Assembly: GCA_964487155.1 (NCBI GenBank)
Contig: CAZAQB010000145.1
Location: 1-8,163, forward strand
Reading direction: 5' to 3'
Length of the DNA stretch: 8,163 bases
Origin: CAZAQB01 sp964487155
Lineage (GTDB): Bacteria; Pseudomonadota; Gammaproteobacteria; Nitrococcales; Nitrococcaceae
The translations under genes and the position numbers were made by a program. This document shows, piece after piece, positions 1-4,722 of this stretch. The notes beneath the pieces are model-generated. The model saw only the letters and a list, made by a program, of their open reading frames with translations, did no database searches and was not told the DNA's origin. Every line of letters starts with the position of its first letter. The stretch's first letter is position 1.

Positions 1-100
1 GCCCCGTTTGCCGCCGCCGCAGTAGATCATCCCTAAGTCCGACAGGCTGCTAGGCCACCGGGCCCTGCTCGCCAGGGCCCGCGCCTGAGGAGGACCACCC
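1..100. other. Leader region upstream of flgF, no gene recognised
   Basis: All three forward frames reach a stop within the first 53 bases (frame 1 at 34-36, frame 2 at 23-25, frame 3 at 51-53). None ends in a sequence I recognise as a FlgE C-terminus, so flgE, the usual upstream neighbour, ends further left or is elsewhere. I found no convincing sigma-54 (GG-N10-GC), sigma-28 or sigma-70 promoter here. The only clear elements are the hairpin at 60-80 and the flgF ribosome binding site at 87-94. The promoter for flgF may lie left of the window. Confidence 0.6.
60..80 (+). promoter_or_regulatory. Hairpin in the flgF leader
   Basis: GGGCCCTG (60-67) and CAGGGCCC (73-80) form a perfect 8-bp GC-rich stem with a 5-nt loop. 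It ends 6 nt before the flgF Shine-Dalgarno sequence at 87-94. There is no T-tract after it, so it is not a standard intrinsic terminator. It could be an mRNA stability or processing structure, or could influence translation of flgF; the role is inference. Confidence 0.45.
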
Positions 101-841
101 ATGGACCGCATGGTGTACCTGGCCATGGCCGGGGCGAAGCACGCCCTGGAGTCGCAGCAGACCATCACCCACAACCTGGCCAACAGCGACACGCCGGGGT
201 TCCGGGCCGACCTGGACAGCCTGCTGTCCCAGCCGGTCTACGGCCCCGGCCACGCCAGCCGGGTGTACTCCCTGGAGGCCCGGGTGGGCAGCGATTTCCG
301 CGAGGGCCCGGTACAGCAGACCGGCCGCGAGCTGGACATCGCGGTGCAGGGCGAGGGCTGGGTCGCGGTCCAGGCCGAGGATGGCACCGAGGCCTACACC
401 CGCCGCGGCGACCTGCGCCTGGGCCCCGGCGGCCTGCTGGTGAACGGCGACGGCCGGCTGGTGCTGGGGGACGGCGGCCCGGTGGCCGTGCCGCCGTCCG
501 AGAAGATCGAGATCGGCGCGGACGGCACTGTCTCCGTGGTGCCCGTGGGCCAGCCCGAGAACGCCCTGGCGGTGGTGGACCGCATCAAGCTGGTCAACCC
601 CGGCAACGATGCCATGGAGAAGGGCACCGACGGCCTGTTCCGCCTCCGGGACGGCGGCCCGGCCCCGGCGGACGCCGGCGTGCGCCTGGCCAGCGGCGCT
701 TTGGAAGGCAGCAACGTCAACGCCGTCGACGGCCTGGTGCAGATGATCGACAACGCCCGGCGCTTCGAGGCCTACGTCAAGCTGATGGACACCGCCAAGA
801 GCAACGACGAGTCCAGCGCCCGCCTGCTGCGCCAGAGCTGA
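101..841 (+). CDS. flgF: Flagellar proximal rod protein FlgF
   Basis: This 246-aa protein is a structural subunit of the flagellar rod that crosses the periplasm, exported by the flagellar type III system without a cleaved signal. The N-terminal rod motif is visible at residues 19-35 (QQTITHNLANSDTPGFR), and the C-terminal rod/hook motif at 199-232 contains GALEGSNVNAVDGLVQMID followed by RRFEAYVKLMD. The middle (about 80-145) has the usual FlgE/F/G core with GEGWVAV and AYTRRGDLRL. The length fits the family (about 245-250 aa). The start at 101 is supported by a strong GAGGAGGA at 87-94 with 6-nt spacing; ATG at 110 would be a poorer choice. FlgF and FlgG are paralogues, but this one lacks the straightening stretch seen in FlgG. 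It is separated from flgG by an unusually long gap, so it may be transcribed partly on its own. Confidence 0.95.
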   Translation: MDRMVYLAMAGAKHALESQQTITHNLANSDTPGFRADLDSLLSQPVYGPGHASRVYSLEARVGSDFREGPVQQTGRELDIAVQGEGWVAVQAEDGTEAYTRRGDLRLGPGGLLVNGDGRLVLGDGGPVAVPPSEKIEIGADGTVSVVPVGQPENALAVVDRIKLVNPGNDAMEKGTDGLFRLRDGGPAPADAGVRLASGALEGSNVNAVDGLVQMIDNARRFEAYVKLMDTAKSNDESSARLLRQS

Positions 842-855
842 CCGCCGCGCGGCGG
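842..855 (+). terminator. Short GC palindrome after flgF (weak terminator candidate)
   Basis: A perfect 14-bp palindrome begins one base after the flgF stop codon. As RNA it gives a 5-bp stem (CCGCC/GGCGG) with a 4-nt loop. The downstream sequence is G/T-rich (861-871) and not a clean T-tract. It could weakly reduce read-through from flgF into the long gap, but in GC-rich DNA such palindromes also arise by chance. Confidence 0.25.
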
Positions 856-869
856 GGCGCTTGGGTTTG

Positions 870-1023
870 TTAGCCACAGATGAACGCAGATGAACACGGA
901 TGGTACGAAACTTCGCGGGGCAGCGGCCGGTGGAGTGGACGGTTTCCTGGCAATTACCTCGGTCCCGCCCAGCCAGTCCTTGCATTTATCAATCTGCGTC
1001 CATCCGCGTTCATCTGTGGCTAA
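870..1023. repeat. Dispersed inverted-repeat element in the flgF-flgG gap
   Basis: Two 33-bp arms, 870-902 and 991-1023, are inverted copies of each other with 28 of 33 positions matching. The outer 18 bp (870-887 against 1006-1023) are perfect. They flank an 88-bp centre (903-990) with no recognisable gene. Each arm is a run of about three 10-bp units of the type CACAGATGAA / CGCAGATGAA / CACGGATG, so the repeats recur roughly once per DNA turn. A third copy of the arm begins at 8134. No target-site duplication is obvious. From general knowledge, sequences of this CCACAGATGAAC type are scattered in intergenic DNA of many Gram-negative genomes and give rise to false small proteins containing ICVHLWL-like strings. 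Whether this is a mobile MITE-like unit or a paired dispersed repeat is not settled by the sequence. In RNA it would fold into a long stem. Confidence 0.85.
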
Positions 1024-1034
1024 TCGAGAACGCA

Positions 1035-1050
1035 TGGCACACACCTTGCA
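1035..1050 (+). promoter_or_regulatory. Sigma-54 (RpoN) promoter for flgG
   Basis: TGGCAC (1035-1040), five bases, then TTGCA (1046-1050) matches the sigma-54 -24/-12 consensus, with the required GG and GC dinucleotides exactly 10 bp apart (1036-1037 and 1048-1049). The expected start of transcription is near 1061, giving a leader of about 30 nt before flgG. The leader contains the AGAGGA ribosome binding site at 1077-1082. Rod and ring genes are driven by RpoN plus an activator such as FleQ or FlrA in Pseudomonas and Vibrio, so this fits the gene content. It begins 12 bp after the right arm of the repeat element, so that element occupies the region where an activator would normally bind. Confidence 0.82.
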
Positions 1051-1089
1051 GAACACACCACAGGCACGCTGCAACGAGAGGACAGCGCC

Positions 1090-1875
1090 ATGAATCCGGC
1101 ACTCTGGGTCGCCAAGACCGGCCTCGACGCCCAACAGCAACGCATGTCGGTGGTGTCGAACAACCTCGCCAACGTCAACACCACCGGCTTCAAGAAAGAC
1201 ACCGCCAAGTTCGAGGACCTGGTCTACCAGACCGTGCGCCAGGCCGGCGGCCAGAACGCCCAGAACAACCGCCTGCCCACCGGCCTGATGGTGGGCACCG
1301 GCGTGCGCGTGGCGGCCACCGCCAAGCAGCACACCCAGGGCAACCTGGTGCAGACCGGCAATGCCACCGACATGGCCATCAACGGCCGGGGCTTCTTCCA
1401 GGTGCTGCAGCCTGACGGCAGCCTGGCCTACACGCGGGACGGTTCCTTCCAGCTGGACGACCAGGGCCAGCTGGTCACCGACGGCGGGCTGCTGCTGCAG
1501 CCGGCCATCGCGGTGCCCGCCGACGCCCAGAGCGTCACCATCGGCAACGACGGCACCGTGTCGGCGCAGCTCCCCGGCCAGGCCGCGCCCCAGCAGGTGG
1601 GCAACATCCAGCTCACCGACTTCATCAATGCGGCGGGCCTCAAGCCCATCGGCCAGAACCTGTTTGTCGAGACCGCCGCCAGCGGCGTGGCCCAGACCGG
1701 CACCCCGGGCCTCAACGGCCTGGGCACCCTGCAGCAGGGGGCGCTGGAGAGCTCCAACGTCAACATCGCCGAGGAGCTGGTGAACATGATCGAGACCCAG
1801 CGGGCCTTCGAGACCAACGGCCGGGCCATCCAGTCCACGGACCAGATGCTCCAGTACCTCAACAACAACATCTGA
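1090..1875 (+). CDS. flgG: Flagellar distal rod protein FlgG
   Basis: This 261-aa protein builds the straight distal rod, the drive shaft passing through the P and L rings. It aligns end to end with the enteric protein of about 260 aa. The N-terminal motif at residues 20-35 contains SVVSNNLANVNTTGFK, and the C-terminal motif at 216-256 contains QGALESSNVNIAEELVNMIETQ. Residues 46-63 (YQTVRQAGGQNAQNNRLP) match in position the FlgG-specific stretch that, in Salmonella, makes the rod straight where the related hook protein FlgE is curved. There is no cleaved signal, as expected for a type III exported subunit. The start at 1090 has AGAGGA at 1077-1082 with 7-nt spacing. A sigma-54 promoter sits just upstream, and flgH follows after 11 bp, so this is the first gene of a tightly packed unit. 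Confidence 0.97.
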   Translation: MNPALWVAKTGLDAQQQRMSVVSNNLANVNTTGFKKDTAKFEDLVYQTVRQAGGQNAQNNRLPTGLMVGTGVRVAATAKQHTQGNLVQTGNATDMAINGRGFFQVLQPDGSLAYTRDGSFQLDDQGQLVTDGGLLLQPAIAVPADAQSVTIGNDGTVSAQLPGQAAPQQVGNIQLTDFINAAGLKPIGQNLFVETAASGVAQTGTPGLNGLGTLQQGALESSNVNIAEELVNMIETQRAFETNGRAIQSTDQMLQYLNNNI

Positions 1876-1886
1876 CGGGGGCCGCC

Positions 1887-2549
1887 ATGCGCATCGCAAC
1901 ACTGCTGCTGCTGGCCGGTGCCCTGGGGGGCTGCGCGACGGCGCCCCGGGTGGAGCCGCCGGAGGCCCTGCCCCAGCCGGAGCTGCAGGCGCCGGCGCGC
2001 CAGGTCAACGGCGCCATCTTCCAGACCGGCTACGACGTGCGCCTCTACGAGGACCGCACCGCGCGCCGGGTGGGGGACATCGTCACCGTGGTGCTGGAAG
2101 AGGAGACCGACGCCCGCAAGGCCGCCGAGACCAACCTCGACAAGAGCTTCGACATGAGCATGGCGGCGCCGACCCTGCTGGGCCACGTGCCCACCTACCG
2201 CGGCGAACCCATCTCCGTGGAGGTGGCCGCCGAGCGGGACTTTGAGGGCGGCGGCGACAGCAGCCAGAGCAACGAGCTCTCCGGCACCCTCACCGCCACC
2301 GTGATCCGGGTGGAGCCCAACGGCAACCTGGTGATCCAGGGCCAGAAGCGCCTCACCCTCAACCGGGGCGACGAGTACGTGACCATCACCGGCGTGGTGC
2401 GCCCGGAGGACGTGGGGGCCGACAACACGGTCTCCTCCACCCGGGTCGCCAGCGCCCGCATCAGCTATACCGGCACCGGCGCGCTGGCTGACAGCAACAC
2501 CGTCGGCTGGCTGTCCCGAGTGTTCTTCAGCGTGTTCTGGCCGTTCTGA
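1887..2549 (+). CDS. flgH: Flagellar L-ring lipoprotein FlgH
   Basis: This 220-aa protein forms the outer-membrane L ring, the bushing around the rod. It begins with a lipoprotein signal: hydrophobic residues 4-13, then the lipobox LGGC with the lipidated cysteine at residue 16 and alanine at +2, which points to the outer membrane. A proline-rich linker (about 20-37) is followed by the FlgH core NGAIFQ (41-46), then RVGDIVTVVLEEETDARKAAET (61-82) and the NGNLVIQGQKRL region (145-156). The C-terminus ends in the aromatic VFFSVFWPF. The length is close to the family norm (about 220-232 aa). The start is preceded by GGGGG at 1877-1881, which overlaps no other gene; flgG ends 11 bp upstream, suggesting translation from the same mRNA. 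It needs Sec and Lol export rather than the flagellar export apparatus. Confidence 0.96.
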   Translation: MRIATLLLLAGALGGCATAPRVEPPEALPQPELQAPARQVNGAIFQTGYDVRLYEDRTARRVGDIVTVVLEEETDARKAAETNLDKSFDMSMAAPTLLGHVPTYRGEPISVEVAAERDFEGGGDSSQSNELSGTLTATVIRVEPNGNLVIQGQKRLTLNRGDEYVTITGVVRPEDVGADNTVSSTRVASARISYTGTGALADSNTVGWLSRVFFSVFWPF

Positions 2550-2561
2550 GCCGGGACGCTT

Positions 2562-2566
2562 GGGAG
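2562..2566 (+). promoter_or_regulatory. Ribosome binding site that fixes the flgI start
   Basis: GGGAG at 2562-2566 lies 8 nt before ATG at 2575. An upstream in-frame TTG at 2560 would place this site inside the gene and add five residues before the signal peptide, so ATG 2575 is the better start. Confidence 0.75.
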
Positions 2567-2574
2567 TAATTGCC

Positions 2575-3684
2575 ATGAACCGACTGCTGCTGTGCCTGCT
2601 GTTCGCGCTGTCCGCCGTGGTGGCCGCCGGGCCGGCCCAGGCCGAGCGCCTCAAGGACCTGGCCTCGGTGGCCGGGGTGCGGCCCAACCAGCTGGTGGGC
2701 TACGGCCTGGTGGTGGGCCTCAACGGCACCGGCGACCAGACCAGCCAGACGCCGTTCACCGTGCAGTCGGTGCGCTCCATGCTGCTGGCCCAGGGCATCA
2801 CCCTGCCGCCCAACCAGACCCTGCAGCTGAAGAACGTGGCGGCGGTGATGGTCACCGCCGAGCTGCCGGCCTTTGCCAAGCCGGGCCAGAGCATCGACAT
2901 CACGGTCTCATCGCTCGGCAATGCCAAGAGCCTGCGCGGCGGCAGCCTGCTGATGACGCCGCTCAAGGGCGCCGACGGCCAGGTCTACGCCGTGGCCCAG
3001 GGCAGCGTCATCGTCAGCGGCTTCTCCGCCGGCGGCGAGGACGGCTCCAACATCACGGTGAACATCCCGAGCTCCGGGCGCATCCCCGGCGGCGCCACCG
3101 TGGAGCGGGAGGTGACCTCGCCGTTCGCCATGGGCGAGACCCTGGTGCTGAACCTGCACACGCCGGATTTCACCACCGCCCGGCGCGTGGCGGAGACTGT
3201 CAACGAGACCCTCGGCCCCGGCACCGCCGAGGCCCTGGACGCGGTGTCCATCCGCGTCGGCGCCCCCCGGGAGACCAACCAGCGGGTGGGCTACGTGAGC
3301 TTCCTGGAGAACCTGGAGGTGGAGCCCGGCGACGCCGCCGCCAAGGTGATCGTCAACTCCCGCACCGGCACCGTGGTGATCGGCAGCCAGGTGCGGGTCA
3401 GCCCGGCGGCGGTCACCCACGGCAGCCTCACCGTGACCATCAGCGAGAACCCCCGGGTCAGCCAGCCCGAGCCCCTGAGCCGTGGCCAGACCGCCGTGGT
3501 GCCCGACAGCGAGGTGCAGGTGCAGGAGCAGACCCGGCCCATGTTCCTGTTCGATCCGGGCACCGAGCTGTCCGAGATCGTCAATGCCGTGAACCGGGTG
3601 GGGGCCTCGCCCAGCGACCTGGTGGCCATCCTCCAGGCCCTCAAGCAGGCCGGCGCCCTGCGCGCCGAGCTCATTGTTATTTGA
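2575..3684 (+). CDS. flgI: Flagellar P-ring protein FlgI
   Basis: This 369-aa protein assembles into the periplasmic P ring in the peptidoglycan layer around the rod. A Sec signal peptide spans residues 1-23 (MNRLLLC..., hydrophobic core about 4-18) with a likely cut after AQA at 21-23, leaving ERLKDLA, the typical mature FlgI start. The core motifs are clear: NQLVGYGLVVGLNGTGDQT (38-56), TVQSVRSMLLAQGI (62-75), NVAAVMVTAELPAFAKPGQ (87-105), GGSLLMTPLKGADGQVYAVAQG (122-143), and the C-terminal ALKQAGALRAELIVI. The mature protein has no cysteine, so it cannot form the intramolecular disulfide that stabilises FlgI in E. coli and Salmonella; the only Cys is residue 7 in the signal. It sits 25 bp after flgH and 18 bp before flgJ. 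Confidence 0.97.
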   Translation: MNRLLLCLLFALSAVVAAGPAQAERLKDLASVAGVRPNQLVGYGLVVGLNGTGDQTSQTPFTVQSVRSMLLAQGITLPPNQTLQLKNVAAVMVTAELPAFAKPGQSIDITVSSLGNAKSLRGGSLLMTPLKGADGQVYAVAQGSVIVSGFSAGGEDGSNITVNIPSSGRIPGGATVEREVTSPFAMGETLVLNLHTPDFTTARRVAETVNETLGPGTAEALDAVSIRVGAPRETNQRVGYVSFLENLEVEPGDAAAKVIVNSRTGTVVIGSQVRVSPAAVTHGSLTVTISENPRVSQPEPLSRGQTAVVPDSEVQVQEQTRPMFLFDPGTELSEIVNAVNRVGASPSDLVAILQALKQAGALRAELIVI

Positions 3685-3702
3685 GACGAGAGCGGACCCG
3701 CC

Positions 3703-4722
3703 ATGAGCACCGACCCCGCTGCGCTGACCGCCAACGCCCTGGACTCCCGGGGCCTGGCGGGCCTCAAGCGCGAGCTGGCCCAGGCCAGCAGCGCGGCGGA
3801 CGCCGAGGTGGCCCGTCAGTTCGAGGCGCTGTTCCTGCAGCAGATGCTGAAGAGCATGCGCCAGGCGGGGTTCGGCGACAGCCTGCTGGGGGGCTCCGGC
3901 GTGGAGCAGTACCAGGGCCTGTTCGACCAGCAGTTGGCCGCCGACGTCAGCAGCGGCCGTGGGCTTGGCCTGGCGCCGGTCATCGAGCGCCAGCTCGCCG
4001 CCCAGCGCGGCGGTCAGCCGCCCATGCCGGAAGGTCCGCTGCCGCTGCCCCAGCACCGGGTGCCGTCTCTGAGCTACGCCGGGCCCCGGCCCGCCCCGGC
4101 GGCCCGGCCCGGCACGGCCACGGCACCGATGCCGGCGCCTGCGGCCGCGCCCGGTGACAAGGCGCACCCGGACTGGGACAGCCCGCAGAGCTTCGTGGAC
4201 GACCTGCGCCCCCATGCCGAACGGGCTGCAGCAGAGCTGGGCGTGGCACCCGAGGCGCTGCTGGCCCAGGCCGCCCTGGAGACCGGCTGGGGCCGCCACA
4301 TGATCCGCCGGGCCGACGGCAGCTCCAGCCACAACCTGTTCAATATCAAGGCCCATCGGGGCTGGGACGGCGAGCAGGTGGGGGTGCGCACCCTTGAGTT
4401 CCGGGACGGCATTCCCCGCCAGGAACAGGCGGCGTTCCGCGCTTACGACAGCCTGGAGGAAGCGTTCAGCGACTACGTGGGCTTCATCCAGGGCCACCCC
4501 CGCTACCAGGCGGCCCTGGCCGCGGGCGCCGATGCCCGCGGCTACGCCCGGGAACTGCAGGCGGCGGGCTACGCCACCGATCCGCGCTACGCCGAGAAGA
4601 TCGCCGACATCCTGGGCCGGGGCGCCCTGGAGGCGTCCGCCCCGGTCAAGACCGGCACCGGCGGGCCGATGAATGGACAACGTGAGGGTGGCGAGCCACC
4701 CCGGGGGCTGACCGATGCCTGA
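3703..4722 (+). CDS. flgJ: Rod-cap scaffold and peptidoglycan hydrolase FlgJ
   Basis: This 339-aa dual protein caps the growing rod and opens the cell wall for it. The N-terminal rod-binding domain (about 34-95) carries VARQFEALFLQQMLKSMR (36-53) and the GGSGVEQYQGLFDQQLA segment. A Pro/Ala-rich linker (about 105-152) leads to a GH73 glucosaminidase domain (about 160-306). There, ALETGWG places the likely catalytic Glu at 193; Glu232 (RTLEF) and Tyr290 (AGYATDPRYAEKI) occupy spacings like the second acidic residue and the tyrosine described in related FlgJ enzymes. The NLFNIKA motif is at 211-217. A low-complexity tail (about 307-339) follows the enzyme domain and contains a candidate sigma-28 promoter in its DNA. 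The last 8 bp overlap flgK. It has a modest ribosome binding site (AGCGGA, 3691-3696). Fused FlgJ is typical of beta- and gammaproteobacteria. Export through the flagellar apparatus is expected since no signal peptide is present. Confidence 0.95.
   Translation: MSTDPAALTANALDSRGLAGLKRELAQASSAADAEVARQFEALFLQQMLKSMRQAGFGDSLLGGSGVEQYQGLFDQQLAADVSSGRGLGLAPVIERQLAAQRGGQPPMPEGPLPLPQHRVPSLSYAGPRPAPAARPGTATAPMPAPAAAPGDKAHPDWDSPQSFVDDLRPHAERAAAELGVAPEALLAQAALETGWGRHMIRRADGSSSHNLFNIKAHRGWDGEQVGVRTLEFRDGIPRQEQAAFRAYDSLEEAFSDYVGFIQGHPRYQAALAAGADARGYARELQAAGYATDPRYAEKIADILGRGALEASAPVKTGTGGPMNGQREGGEPPRGLTDA
4646..4672 (+). promoter_or_regulatory. Candidate sigma-28 (FliA) promoter for flgKL, inside flgJ
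   Basis: TCAAG at 4646-4650 and GCCGATGA at 4665-4672 are arranged as TCAA-N15-GCCGATGA. The enteric sigma-28 consensus is TAAA-N15-GCCGATAA, so the -35 matches 3 of 4, the -10 matches 7 of 8, and the spacing is exact. TCAAG also resembles the -35 given for Pseudomonas FliA promoters. Transcription would start near 4680, about 35 nt before the flgK ATG. In Salmonella, flgKL has a comparable late promoter in addition to read-through, which supports the reading. It overlaps codons 315-324 of flgJ, in the poorly conserved tail. Confidence 0.68.

Noticed and set aside
34..60. Sigma-28-like TAAG followed about 15 bp later by GGCCACCG upstream of flgF
   Set aside because: The -10 part matches GCCGATAA at only about three of eight positions, so it is not supported.
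870..878. DnaA-box-like TTAGCCACA at the tip of the repeat arms
   Set aside because: It differs from TTATCCACA at a key position and the copy at 8134 (TTGGCCACA) differs more. No origin context is present, so the likeness is probably chance.
987..999. Possible IHF site (TATCAA...) between the repeat centre and the sigma-54 promoter
   Set aside because: The first half fits WATCAA, but the second half reads CGT where TTR is expected. The position is suitable for DNA bending, but the match is too incomplete to annotate.
890..1093. Small forward frames in the flgF-flgG gap (890-1093 and the start of 900-1415)
   Set aside because: They are translations of the inverted repeat and give the well-known spurious ICVHPRSSVAN-like strings. 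No ribosome site or conserved domain supports them.
2560..2574. Upstream TTG start for flgI adding five residues
   Set aside because: It would contain the ribosome binding site within the gene and spoil the compact MNRLLL signal-peptide start; ATG at 2575 is clearly better.
2592..4157. A 521-codon forward frame overlapping flgI and flgJ
   Set aside because: It is a shifted-frame shadow, rich in Arg, Pro and Gly, spanning two well-identified genes.
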